Shown here: piece after piece, positions 12,901-24,821 of the stretch | How the letters are laid out: each line of letters starts with the position of its first letter | Position numbering within the stretch: position 1 is the first letter of the stretch | Origin: Apostichopus japonicus | Lineage: Eukaryota > Echinodermata > Holothuroidea > Aspidochirotida > Stichopodidae | Direction: 5' to 3' | Length of the DNA stretch: 64,000 bases | Assembly: GCF_037975245.1 (NCBI RefSeq) | Contig: NC_092583.1 | Span: 11,673,764-11,737,763, forward strand | Position numbers and translations under genes: made by a program | The notes under the pieces: model-generated | The model's input: the letters and a program-made list of their open reading frames with translations, nothing else | Databases searched by the model: none | Told to the model about the DNA's origin: nothing

Positions 12901-15900
12901 TCTTCCTGCCTCCCCTTCTCGTTCTCCTCCCCCCCCCCCTCTTTCTTCTCCCTTCTCTCCTTACTCCTTAAATATGTCTGTGTATAAATACATACTTACT
13001 CTTGACTATTTGTTTTTTCTTTCACCCAGCAATGGAATTATATGACTTGTTCAACCAATTCACGGCAGGTACAAGGGTTACCGAGGGCAAAATAAACAAG
13101 TTCAAATTCGCGGCAGACGTAGAAATATTCAAAGGACGGACGTCAAGGAAAATTCGAGGAGAAAATATGTGGAGGATAGGCGCTTGGGTCAGTAGAAACA
13201 GCGATGGTTCTGGAGAAAAATTTTCGTATAATGCTAACGTGCTATCAGAAAAAGAGAGAGCTCATGAATTTTCAAAAGCCAAATCAGATTACGCACCTCC
13301 GGACAAGAGATGGAATTTCAAGAAACTGCGTTATTCATTTGACGCTACGGAGGGAGTTTGTGCTGACTTCAAATACTTTTGTATCAAGTTTAATATGACG
13401 GATGACCCAGAACCTAAGTTTGATTTGGATTTTACTTACACAGTTTACCGGGATGAGTACGAGAGGCAAACAAAATGCGTTCGTCTGGGGACCTGTAAAG
13501 GTAATTCAATCCAGATATCATATGTATTCGTTTGAATTTATACTGTATTTACGGTATTATTTTGATTTACGTGGATACATGTTTGTCGTATAGCTGATTT
13601 GTGTCTTAACATCAGATTTGTAAAGGAAGTTTCCCTTTCTAAATTGTGGGTTAAGGTTAAGAATGGCCGACGGCGTTGGGTGGGTGCTACAGAAAAATCC
13701 GTACTCCATTTCACACGCACATGAGATTTCGGAGGTGGACTTAATGATTTACACCAGTGAAGAAAATTCTATTAAAAAAAAACCCGATCCTGCATATGGT
13801 GACCTCAGATACATACTAAACAGTAGCCTATATACGCTGTTGCTTGAATCAGACTGGGTTCAAAACAACATATTTATAGCGCATTCTGCAATATCGTGAT
13901 CAGCCATGTGTCCTACAAAATCGTAGGGTCATGTGACGTAATGACTTACGTCCTTAGATTCTTAATTCCAGAGAGTGGCATTTCAATTTTTGAGTACCTA
14001 GGACATGATCACTCTTAATAGAGGAGTGGTATTCACTCTTATAACCGAAGAGTGACGTCACGTATAGCTCTATTTGGAGCTGCATTTTAGTTGGTTTGCA
14101 TTCTCAGAATGCATGATAATTTAATCCGCAAAGAAAGGCGCCATAATGGGACACTCTCAAAGAATGAAATTTCAATCTCTGCATTTCAGAGTTTAATCTT
14201 GGTCTAAATTCGTTACTAAAATTGTACATTTAACCATCCCTCGATCCAAGATATCATTTTCGTCACTACTACATTTAAAGACAATACGCCATACATGGGA
14301 AGCCCACTGATTATGGGGTTAACATTACACCCCCTACCGCCCCCCTCTTTCCCCTCACCAACGCACTCCCCACTTCAAAACCAACACAAACACACACGTA
14401 CTTAATTCCTGCTAAATTTCATGGTTAAGATATGTTGCCAGCTCCTTCCGTTTGCATTAGTATTGTAAAAAAAATGTTTTACAGCGAGTCTTTTACATTG
14501 ATATCAATAAAACTGTAGTATATACTTTGCATGTAAAATAATTGAGTACTGCAGGGATTTTATTCAAAGGGCTTACAACTGATTATATCCTTGTTGAGGG
14601 TGGGGTGGGGTGGGGTGGGGTGGGGTGGGAGTGGAGGGGATGGGATGGGATGGGTGGTGAATTGGGGTGGGGATGGACTGGTAGGCGTAGTGGAGGGGTT
14701 GTAAAGAACATCAGAGGAGTTATACTTGCATATACGGGTGTCCCAATCTCAGCGGAATGGACGATAGAAGGAAATTCAATATTTTAACAGAATATTCTGG
14801 AGGAATTTTGTCCATTGAACTATTGTTTACTTCAGTATCAAAAACAATAACAATAACTAAAAAAAAGCAAAAATCAGCAGAGAGAAAACCAGTTATAACA
14901 TAAATGGTAAAACTTTATAGAACAGACTATTTATTTGTTTTAACGACGTTCGTCGATGTTTTTTTTTCTGTTTTTCTTTTTCGTATTTAATGAATATTGA
15001 TGTTCTTTTTTGTCTCTTAAACTACAGTGCTGAGATTCGGTTACCACTGCCTTTTTCAACTGGTCCTGACCAAATATTTTAACATTGTTTTTATCCTCTT
15101 GTTACTAATGAAAGAATAATCTTAAACCGCCCACTAAGCATATTTGATGCAGTGTGTTACACATTTGTGTGTAAGGCAGTACATGTAGAGTCAAACCAAT
15201 GATAATATTTGAGTGTATGTATGCGTGTATGTGTATATGTATATGTGTCAATGTGTTTGTGTGTCTTCCATTGAAAGACGTTCTATGTTTCAATACGAAT
15301 GACATTCCATGTTTTTCTTTGTTTCCTTTCAAGCTGATGTTTTTTTTTCTTTGCTTATTTTCATCATTTCGATTTTCTATGTCAAACAAACTCATTTCAT
15401 TTATGTGTTTATTCATTTACAAGCAAACAAACAAAACAAAACAAGAATGATATTTTCAATGTGTTTCTCTTAACAAGAAGGTGCAAATGCGATATTTGCC
15501 GGTAGCCTCGTGATCTGAAAACATTTTTCAGACTAATAGCCGGTTGGCCTCATTTTGTGTTCTTCATCTTTTGTGTGTATATGTTATAGGGCCGGTTTCC
15601 ATTCACACGCGTTTTACATTGTACAAGAAACATACAATACTTAATAACATGTCATACATATATGTATATATCTTATACTATACTATAGGCATAAGCGTAT
15701 ATATAGCTGTTTGGTTTTAACGAAGAAAATAGAGCAAATATCTGTATAATAGCTCACGAATCTTAAGTATAGAACGAGCGAAATAGTCTTTACGTTATAG
15801 TACCCAAATCTAGACATGAAAAGGCGATTTTAAAAACGAGCAGACTATCAATAGCCGATATATAGCAGTAACATTTACGAACAACGCCTGTGTCGATATA

Positions 15901-18900
15901 TTTGGTATGGCTTAGAAGAAAGTATTAGAAACTTTAAGTTAGTAAGTTAAACCTATCTAGGTAATAATATAGAAAGCTTTTCTCGTACTAAGTCATAACA
16001 TTTAGATCAAGTGTTTTCATGCCTTGTTTTGTTTTCCAATCCCAATTTATCTCTTTTAGGAGTGTTTGCCGAGACATTCGACTGGGAACTGACTGGAGAG
16101 AATCCAATTCCAGGCCAAGAGACTCCTGTATCTATCGACATTGACGTCACATTCAGGGATGACACACGTGACCTAGAGGGTGACGATCTTTGGCGCGTAT
16201 CACTCTTTGGTAGTAGCAATCCTTTGGGTGATGGTCCTCGCTTTGGAGAAGTGGCCCAAATCCTCAATGACGCGGAAGGTTCCACTGACATTACCAATGG
16301 TGACCCTCTCGATATTGATGGTATTGAGACAGAATTTGAATATGGAACTATTGGATGTATTGATGACGTGAACTACATTTGCATGGAATTCTTGAAAGGG
16401 GACGCTCCTGATCCAGAATTTACACTTATTGTGGAAGGAGGGCGTGGTGATGTTTCTCGAGATTCATTGGTGCTTTGCAAGCCACAAGAATGTCAGTCAA
16501 GTAAGTACTAGTTTAACCGATGGGGGCATGATGGGGGATGAGGGCAAGAAAAGAGGGAGTTTAAAGATGGTTCATGTGGAAAGGATCATCGGTTGGTAGA
16601 ATGATGGTCGTTTTGCCACTGTATATGTCAGACATCTGTGTTTAATATATTTATACTTTTTGTAAGGGGGTAATTAAAGATATATTGTAAACAAAAGACG
16701 AGAAACAAAATCGGATCATTGTAAGCAAATTCTGAAAAATTCCAAGGATTTGGTTAGAGTTGCAAATCTCAATCTATGCTTTTCCTATCTTGTTACAGGA
16801 GTTGTCTTTACTGATCTAGAAGCAACACTGATCAGTCCTGACATTATTGTGGAGAATACCGACAACACCGACACGACAGTCAAACTGAAGGCTACCACAG
16901 ATAAATTACTGACGACAACGGTAGCTGGAGAGGACTTATGGCAAGTCAAAACTTTCTTCTCTACAAACACCAACGGGAGAGGAAGACGTGTTAACGAGCA
17001 GCCACAGATCTTGACAGCTGTACAAGATGACCAAACTCTAAATACTGGTGAGAATCTCGCCTTCAAAGAGATGGACTTCCAGGTGGATTTATCTAGCCTC
17101 ATCTGTGATGAGGTTCCATTCATGTGCTTCGAATTGGCGAAAAATCCTGCTTCCAGTATTGACTATACATTTGAGACACAGCCAGTACAAGATCCATTTG
17201 TGGACTGCCTTAGCATGGAAGATGTTTGCAAAGGTAAGAGTTATTTTTTGGACTTTCAACAGACCCAACCAAATTCCATTTGCGTTATTCCAACTCGCCA
17301 ATGTTAGCGTACGTAAAATTGCTAAATGTGTTTCAAAAAGTGATTCCCTGTTTTCTTTTTTAAACCTATCAAATAAATGCCGGAGATCGAAAAGTGTGGA
17401 AACTTGGATATTCTGGCATGCCCATGTCATAGTTTAAAAGCACATACCGTTAGATTCTATCTTCTAATGAGATTTTACATAAAAAGATGCGTGATGATAA
17501 ACAAAAGCTTAGAGTTGAAAAAAATTGCTCTTTTTTTGAAGTACGGTGACCTACTCATAAAAATGACTGCCATCACTTCTTGATTTTCTACAGTTATTGC
17601 CAAACACTTAACTGTACTTATGAATATCTTCTTCATCTTTATTTTTCCATTCAGGTGTTGTCTTCACCGAGTTAGAATGGTCTCGAGAAATCCCAGAAGA
17701 TCACGTACCTGGAACTGACTCCCCTCTCTTCATTGAAGCAAGTGTTGACGTTGAACCTTACAGCCGAGAGGTGACAGGTGTAGATCTGTGGCAAGTCTCC
17801 GTATTTGCAAGCCGCGACATGTTAGGAAACGAGCGCCGTGATCCTATCTATTCCGACGTATTGACCCCCATCGACGCCGCGACCACCCTACCGCAGGGTG
17901 GACCTCTTACATTCCCCACCTTGGAGACCCCTCCCTTTGCTGTAGATAAAATGGGTTGTGGAGAATTCCGGTATCTTTGCGTAGAATTCCAAAAGGGTGA
18001 TAGCCCTATCCCCGACTTCACCTATGAAACCATATCAGGTGAAGACACCATCGTAAAATGTCGTCCCGAAGATTGTGCAGGTATGTAGTCAAGTTCACGG
18101 CTAGTGCAGTGGGGGAAGACACATTGGAAGTGGCAATCCAACTAAATTAGCGATGGTATTCATGAATATTCAAAATTCTGCCAATAAAGAGCAATACAAG
18201 CCAAAACAAAATAGTGTTTGCCGATTTCTGAGGGAGGAAAGTGGGATGATTTGAAAGTAACAAGAAACTTGCAATTATAAAACAATGGAAAGAATGAAGA
18301 GAATAGAAAATGAGGTTCTTTCTGATTTGGTGGTGGGATGTTGGCAGAGACGATTGGTTAGCCCCAAAAGGAGCATATGAAAAGAATATTCAACGGGTTT
18401 TGGTACTGAGAAGTGATATGTATTTATTATAGGTAAATGCAAATAAAGTCTTTTGGAAGGGGTTAAAAGGAAATGGAAGGGCAAAAACGGGTTACGAAAA
18501 CTGGAAGTTTTAAGGCTCTATTTTCATAATTATGTACCTCCGACGAGAATATGGACGAGTCCATTCAGGTATGGGTGTCATGTTTTTTTGTTTTTTTTTA
18601 GTTTACAGAGTTTAAGCTAAGTCTTTCAAATCAGTATTTAAGATAAGATAGGCTTATATTTCTATGAAATACACAACACAAATATACACACACGGATTGA
18701 AATGAAAGAGTAAATACAACAAATCCGTGCCTTTAAGAAGGAAAAATACGACAATTACAACAACAACAAAAACACCTTCCGGAACTCTGCGATTAAAGCT
18801 GAAGATGAACTCGTGACCTCGCGACGAATCCACTGTTTTGTATCGTCCTTGTATCGTCCCGTTTTTACCATTCAGTCCTTTTTTTTCTCTCTCTCGAGGC

Positions 18901-20319
18901 TACCGGCAGATCTAACGCATGCATTTCTTTCCCTCACATTTCATTTTCTTGTTTTGTCCAACTGTGATCAAACTGTATCGTCTTGTAACTTTTGTCTTCT
19001 GCATGATGATGCACAGATATGGCGAGTGTAGTTGCTGAATGATGATGTAACGGTGTGAAAGGTCACTGGTGCTTATGCACTGGCTTGAGTGTTGGTTTGC
19101 TGATGGGAATGAGTGACATTATCGCATAAAACAATTGCGCATTTTTCCTTTCCATTAATGAGTATATAAATCATTAATTAACTGATTTTAATATTAATTA
19201 TTCAAGGTTTGCAGCTCTTTCTGTGACAGGTAAAGATTAACCAAGCTTGATGAGTATTCATAATATATGTATCCCTCAACATGTGAGTAACTCTTTCTAC
19301 TTCAGTTTTATTTATTCATTGTATACTCAATCAAATATTTGCGAATTATATTAATACAAAACTGTAACTAATGGATACATGTTCACTCTATTATAAAAAA
19401 AAAATGTATAACTCACGAATAATATTATTTATTTTAAAATGCATTCTCAAATATTTGCTATTTTCACACGGCCGCTGGTTTCAATAAAAATGCATTATTG
19501 GGGTATTGGTATTATTCAAATGTTAAACGCATGATACATATGAATAACAGCTGGTACTAATACTAACACCATTAATCAACCGTTTCTTTCTTTACACATA
19601 AAAACCAAAACAATTGCTAAACGGCCAGAAACGCACGGCTGGCAGCGGGACCCGGAACAAGATATGGCGGCGCTCACAGAAGCTGTGTATATTTAATAGG
19701 TTGGTTAAGTAACAACGCGTTTCAACGCATTATATATATTCTTCCTGTTTTAATCAGTATTTTTAACAACGCTGTGATTATCTCATTTCTATTTTTCCCT
19801 TTCTTCTTTGTGCTTTACAAATCAAGTATTGTATGACTATATGTGTGCCTACGCACAAAGTCTACTCGCGTTGCATACACAAGTCAGTTCTGCGAAATGC
19901 AGAGAAACAAAAAACCGATCGCAAGCTAGTTTTTGCAAGCACATACAAAACTCTTGATAGGCTTCAAAGCCTATGATATGGCTTCAATGCCTTGATAGGC
20001 TTCAAAGCCTAGCCTCTCTATCTCTCTCTCTCTCTCTCACGTGTATTCAAAAATACAACTTTGTAAACTTATTCTTTTTTATGTATTAAGTGAGGGGAAA
20101 ATACCACTGTGAACATTAAATGACGCACAGCACTTTTATTCCGCTCTTTCCTTCCGTAATATCATAATATTTGTGCAGTCAGGTCGTTATTTCATGATTT
20201 ACAGCGCAGGGGGATTTGTTTTCACAGTGACGGAGGAGATCAAGATTCAACTCGAGATGGGTAGATGTACGACGAAAAAGAAGAAGAGGAACTTCCTGGG
20301 AAAGAGGAAGTTCACTTAA
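9821..20319 (+). CDS. Secreted vWC protein with four copies of an unrecognised four-cysteine repeat (7 coding exons)
   Basis: Coding exons are 9821-9992, 12356-12565, 13030-13500, 16060-16500, 16799-17233, 17655-18080 and 20228-20319. All junctions are phase 1, giving 748 residues. Residues 1-31 form a signal peptide, with a hydrophobic run at about 11-25 and a likely cut after SS. Residues 71-126 are a ten-cysteine von Willebrand factor C domain ending CCPLC. Residues 128-718 are four repeats of 142-157 residues, one per exon. Each repeat carries G-x-[DN]-[LM]-W-[RQ]-[VI], then a C-x6/7-C pair followed by an acidic stretch, then a C-x4/6-C pair at its end. A lysine/arginine-rich tail of 30 residues closes the protein. 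vWC domains often bind BMP-type ligands or matrix, but no role can be assigned here. I do not recognise the repeat. Chordin (vWC plus four CHRD repeats) has a similar layout, but I do not see its repeat motif. The last exon is the least certain part. Confidence 0.8.
9993..12355 (+). other. Intron 1 of the vWC-repeat gene
   Basis: It contains the hAT-like element at 10870-11421. Apart from that I see no conserved or coding sequence. Confidence 0.6.
10870..11421. mobile_element. hAT-like MITE, 552 bp
   Basis: The ends are TAGGGTGACCA and, read inward from the right, TAAGGTGACCA. Both ends carry ATCGGGGAC blocks. The flanks CCATAAGA and CCATAAAA form a 7/8 match of an 8 bp duplication. An inner G/C-rich block resembles the one at 45327-45400, inside another element. 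Confidence 0.75.
12356..12565 (+). CDS. vWC-repeat protein, exon 2 (von Willebrand factor C domain)
   Basis: The exon is 210 bp and phase 1 at both ends, from TTTTACAG to GTAAGT. It encodes ten cysteines in vWC order: a C before the W, then CxxCxC, single cysteines at intervals, and CCPLC at the end. One NGT sequon lies inside the domain. It is a complete domain on one symmetric exon, as expected for a shuffled module. Confidence 0.88.
12575..12975 (+). repeat. 400 bp CT-rich polypyrimidine tract
   Basis: Nearly unbroken C and T (CTCCTCCTTCT-type) runs from the donor of exon 2 to about 55 bases before exon 3. It creates long Ser/Pro/Leu frames on plus and Gly/Glu frames on minus that are not genes. 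Confidence 0.9.
13030..13500 (+). CDS. vWC-repeat protein, exon 3 (repeat 1)
   Basis: The acceptor follows a long pyrimidine-rich tract (TTTCACCCAG) and the donor is GTAATT. The exon has 157 codons. The core reads GENMWRI. The paired cysteines are C-x6-C (CADFKYFC) and C-x5-C (CVRLGTC). This repeat diverges most from the other three, with M for L in the core and more basic residues. It begins without the V-F-[AT]-[ED] entry seen in repeats 2-4. Confidence 0.82.
13501..16059 (+). other. Intron 3 of the vWC-repeat gene
   Basis: It contains a GGGGT array (14597-14700) and AT-rich filler. I looked for a further copy of the four-cysteine repeat and found none. Confidence 0.6.
14597..14700 (+). 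repeat. G-rich (GGGGT)n tract
   Basis: Repeated GGGGT and GGGAT units, strand-asymmetric, with many runs of three or more G. It could fold as a G-quadruplex. Confidence 0.85.
16060..16500 (+). CDS. vWC-repeat protein, exon 4 (repeat 2)
   Basis: The exon has 147 codons, with acceptor CTTTTAG and donor GTAAGT, phase 1 at both ends. The core reads GDDLWRV. The cysteine pairs are CIDDVNYIC and CKPQEC. It is rich in Asp and Glu. It starts VFAETFDWEL, matching the starts of exons 5 and 6. Confidence 0.85.
16799..17233 (+). CDS. vWC-repeat protein, exon 5 (repeat 3)
   Basis: The exon has 145 codons, with acceptor TTACAG and donor GTAAGA, phase 1. It starts VVFTDLEATL. The core reads GEDLWQV. The cysteine pairs are CDEVPFMC and CLSMEDVC. 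It has the same internal order as repeats 2 and 4. Confidence 0.85.
17655..18080 (+). CDS. vWC-repeat protein, exon 6 (repeat 4)
   Basis: The exon has 142 codons, with acceptor CATTCAG and donor GTATGT, phase 1. It starts VVFTELEWSR. The core reads GVDLWQV. The cysteine pairs are CGEFRYLC and CRPEDC. If the donor is not used, translation stops two codons later (G-M-stop), so a shorter isoform lacking the basic tail is possible. Confidence 0.83.
18081..20227 (+). other. Intron 6 of the vWC-repeat gene (if the last exon is right)
   Basis: 2.1 kb without a recognisable domain. A short GATAGGCTTCAAAGCC direct repeat lies near 19957-20010, followed by a CT run. Nothing else stands out. Confidence 0.45.
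20228..20319 (+). CDS. vWC-repeat protein, probable last exon (basic tail)
   Basis: The acceptor TTTGTTTTCACAG leads into a phase-1 frame of 30 residues, then TAA. The tail contains KKKKRNFLGKRK, which could bind acidic matrix polymers. The phase fits exon 6 exactly, but the exon is short, 2.1 kb away and has no homology support. The true last exon could be elsewhere. Confidence 0.5.
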
Positions 20320-22964
20320 ATTCATTTCGAACTCAGTAAGTAAGGGTCAATATCAAATGATCGGTGTTACTCCTTGTGGTTTTCTAATTAAATTAATCAC
20401 AAGAAAACGAAATCGCCATTCTGTTTTGCAACTTTGTAGCTGATTTGGTTTTGCTTTTTACATTATAATATATTTTCTTCCAGATTCCACCTTTATTCAC
20501 AGATACTGTTTCAAGAGAATTGTTTTTTCTCTAAGGTGTGTATGATAATTGTTTGTATTATAGCCTATACAAACCATTGTATTTGTCTGATTCTCTCTCT
20601 CTCTCCCACGTATAATATACGATATATAAACCCGCGTTTTGACGTTATCGTTTCGCGCAACCCGTACCACTCGAAAATATCAAACGAATTACTACCGGTT
20701 AAATCTTCTGGATTCTTTTTTCATTCGTTGTTTTGTTTTCTTCGTGACATTTAAAAAAAAAGGTTCTGGGAATATGACCCAATATGATGTACCAGAAGAG
20801 GTATACCTACGCCTTTCTTTAAATTTCATATTGCCACTGTAATAATTACATATCATTTCTTGCTTCCTTACCATTGATATTACTTCAGCAGACTATAGGC
20901 GATCGGCAATTAACCAAAATTGTGACGTCATGACTTGACTATTCCATTTCCTCGTGGTGAACGAAATGATGTACTCCTGTGACTGTCTCCTACACTACCA
21001 AAGCTTTCGGTACCCGAGTATTCTATGAACTACCAGAAGAAAAAGATAGATTTAATATCATTGCGCAAGCCATTTGTTTTATGTTCTACCCTCCTTCCAT
21101 CCAGGCTATATCGACAAGATATAGGACCAAATCATACCTCTTCACCAACTCTCCATTCCACCTTTGGGATGCCAGTTAAAGTGCGATCGGACAAATGGGG
21201 AGAATTCTCTGGTCTGTTTACTTGTATGATGGGTCACCACCCACTGCGTGGCGCAGAAGGAACATTTTCATAACCGGGAGAAGTGTACAAAACCACTGAG
21301 AGGAAGGAACGGTTCGGGCGAGATATGTGCACAGTATGTATTTTAAGTGAAATGATAATACTCACAATATCGTTCAATGACATTGCTTTATTTACAATTA
21401 TTACAGAATATACTCTTAAATGTTGAGATTTTATTGGTCGCCAAAATTTCATCATTTAATTCGAAATTGGTTAATAAAGGGAATCAAATTAAAAAGCTGT
21501 ACAATACTACATACCTAGCTAGCTGGAACAATGTTGTTAGCACCACCCGACCCCCACCCAACCCCCTCATTGAGTTAGTATGTGCATGGCAGCAATATAT
21601 GACGTGACGAACAACCTTGTAAACATGGTAACTCAAATAGTATAGGCATACATCTTGATTGACGTTCGTACAGGTATCGTGCACACTACAAGTTAGAGCA
21701 GTGCACATCCGACTGAGAGGTTAACCATTGCCGGAAAATAGCCCTAAAGTGACCTACTGTATTGTTTTGTTGTTGTTGTTTTTTTTTGGCATTTTCTGAG
21801 TCATCACCATTCTTTTTCATTGCTTGAATGTTAAAGAGGATGAAATAAATGGTCTAAAAATCAAGAGGATTTGAAGGTGATTTAAGGTATTTTAGAACAT
21901 CTTGGTGGAGACAAGAAGATTACACAGCGACAGCTGGCAGATGGGTTATAGGGAGTACTATGATAAACTTTGAGCTCTTCTCTAACCATGGATCTGTTTT
22001 ACCTCCATGTTCTAACTAAATATCTAAACGTTCATGATGCCAAAAGTGGAATGTGTTTTGATAGCCCGCGGCCTGCAGCTATCATATAGTGGGTAGGACA
22101 TGTCAGTTGAATACTTCTATCTATGCTCTAGGGGCCTTGGCAAAGTGACGAGTTTAGTGTGTAAGTCAATGGGAGCAATTCATTGTGGTATGAAACCTAT
22201 ACATGGTATGTACAACGTCACTGTGCCTTAGTTCAACCATCGTATTGAACTCGGTGGAGGGCAACGGTAACTATAGGTGCCCAAAATGTGAATTCTTTGT
22301 GAAAAAAAGTAAAGCTTTGGTTAAGCTTCATACTTGGTATCATATAGATCCACATAAGAATGCTTTATGTTTTCTGTGCAGTTCAAGGTCATTGAGGTCA
22401 ACAGAAGACAACGTCTAAAATCATTGTAAACACGCAAACTCGTGAAGTTAATCATGAATGAACTTGATAATTGATCTGTTGGTTCGGTGTTGCTGATCAC
22501 TTGAAGTCAATGATGTCACCCCTTAAAATTTCTGTGTGTAGTGTTACTGTAGAAATGTTCTCAATTAAATTTCAAGGCTTTCGCTAAGCCCAAACTGGCT
22601 TTCTGTCTTTTTTCCCCAGGGATGAATCAGTAAATTCTACAATCTCTTTTGCAAGATAGGAAGACACGGGGGTGCTAGATTGCAGTAATGACATTCATTT
22701 GGTAGCTCGTCACTACGTGTTTCTTCCAATTATTCAACAACGACTAGATGCTTGTTAAGCCGAGTTTTATCCAGCAGGAAATCCGTACAGAACACAACAG
22801 ATCACCATTGCAGCTATGGCACACTGGGGTAGTAGATCGCGGGCATCCTTTAGAGGTTATTTACAAAGGTGATTGGTCTTTTTTCTGTTCGAGACGTTTG
22901 CTGTTGTGTGTGCCAGGTCAATATAACATAGATTCCTAAACTGTATTGCTATAGAACAACTTGT

Positions 22965-23113
22965 TAAAGTAAGATTCCAAATTTCAGTTAAAATGTTGAA
23001 TTGGAAGCCACCCGACGTGTAAGTTGTATTCCATAAGCCCTTGCGGGTTTCTCCCACATTTTTGGTCGCTTAAGCGTCGTAAAAATAACAACTGATTATT
23101 ATTATTATTATTA
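22965..23113 (+). mobile_element. ATT-tailed SINE, family 2, 5'-truncated copy
   Basis: The body block GATTCCAAATTT ... AAAATGTTGAATTGGAAGCC, the CCATAAGCCC block and GTCGTAAAA are shared with 24979-25135. It ends in ATT trimers. Confidence 0.72.
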
Positions 23114-23555
23114 AGTACATAAGGGTCCTATAAAAGAGTACAAAAAAGCCATAGTCAGGTGGCGATATGTTACTGTATGGAATAATTGGAATTTCAACCC
23201 AATATTACTACCCCATTTAGTGTTGGTATTTTTGGTCTTGATTGTGGCTATGGGTATGAACTATGAACTCAATGTGTTTGGGTTTTTTTTATTAATATAG
23301 ATACATTTAATGTGAACTTAAACATATTCTTGATAAAGGCTCGATTGCATGGAAGTCAGTAGTACCTCTTAATGACTCCATCTCTTGACTGACCTCAAGG
23401 TCATATTCCAGCTCGCAGTGACTCTAGATTTCTCAATAATGGCTAATTTCATCAAATGTTTCATTTTTTATCCTACTAGGAGGATGTGGATACACGTGCC
23501 GCTCTTGCAAGCTGCTGGGTCTAGTCAAGACAATCCAAGTGTCAATGTCCTACTG

Positions 23556-23610
23556 GGGGAGGGGAGGGGAGGGGTGGGGTGGGGTGGGGGTGGGGTGGGG
23601 TGGGGTAAAG
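23556..23610 (+). repeat. G-rich (GGGGA/GGGGT)n tract
   Basis: GGGGAGGGG followed by repeated GGGGTGGGGT. A G-quadruplex candidate, like 14597-14700. Confidence 0.85.
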
Positions 23611-24821
23611 TTGACAGATGAACAACAGAACTTCTTATGAGTTTACCATTGGGGGTTTAACATGCAGTTTATCGAAGAAGACCAAATGATCTATTATATC
23701 TCGATGTTAAAGAATGTTTTGTAGAAGAAGCTGTATAGAATCTGATCTGGAGTCAATGAACTACTAAAACAAACTGATCAAATCACAATGATATAAAAGA
23801 AACGTAGCACAGTGTAGTGTAACATCCTCGTCATTTTTCAGTGACTGACAAGGAACAATCATTGAGGGGAGGGTTGCTTTCTCCCACTTCTCCCACCCCA
23901 CCCCCATCCTGTACCATGATAACAATGAAGTTCTTAAAAGGAAACTGTCATATGCATGGGTATTTCAAGGAGAGTGTTGTGCTCCGTGGACAAGTATATT
24001 CAAGCTGCATGTTTTCATTCAATAATTTCTTTCACAAATACGCGGTTGCCAAAGTCATATTGAAAGCAGCCGATTGTATATCATTATGCTAAGTGTTATG
24101 ACCCATTACCACCAGAGTTTACTACTGATTACTTCTGATGATTCAAAGTACATTTATGGAGTAATCAATTGCAACCAGATGTTACAGTGCGATATATAGC
24201 TGATCACGTAGACATGCTATATGTCCTCTGGGTAAATACTTCCTGTGGAACGCTAAATGAGCCAATTTATGGACTAATGAAATGCTGATATCTGTGGAGT
24301 CCTATAGCTGTCTACTAAGCAAACCAGAAACATTATGGATCATACTTTTGCAACATATAACAAAGAGTCAATATTAGTATTCTATATTTAGGTAGTATGA
24401 AAGAAATGACACATGGAAATGGCGAGTTCAAGTTGTTTTTCCTTTAAAATTTCAAGTTTTTAAGAAGCTGAGCCCATATAGGCCTTATTATTCACGCATT
24501 ACATTGACTCCCTTTCTCCCATATTTTCAAACTCTTCAAAACGAACAAGTTGGAAACTATGAATTGAACAGTTCTGCTGGGAATTTCACTTGTTTTTGGA
24601 GGGTTTTATTTCACATGTTAAATGATATTAACAGTCACATCATTGTCAAATCCGGAAGAACAAAACCATGCCTCTAACGTTATCGATTGGAACTCCTGTT
24701 AACTCTGATATCCCGCTAGGAAGGTGCACTTCGAGTCCACATGAATGTGCTGTAGGATATGACTTCTTATTTTCCTTGGTGGTGAAGAACATCATACAAA
24801 TCTGCTTACTTTTCTGACGGA

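Noticed and set aside
12425-13045. 206-codon Ser/Pro/Leu-rich frame
   Set aside because: It begins inside the vWC exon in another frame and runs through the CT-rich intron tract.
13030-18080. Assignment of the secreted protein to chordin
   Set aside because: vWC plus four repeats resembles chordin in outline, but there is one vWC only and the repeat motifs (DLW core, four cysteines) are not what I expect of CHRD domains.
22203-22418. 71-codon frame with CPKC and H-x3-H, zinc-finger-like
   Set aside because: Only one imperfect C2H2-like spacing (13 instead of 12 residues), no second finger, no convincing splice sites; likely chance.
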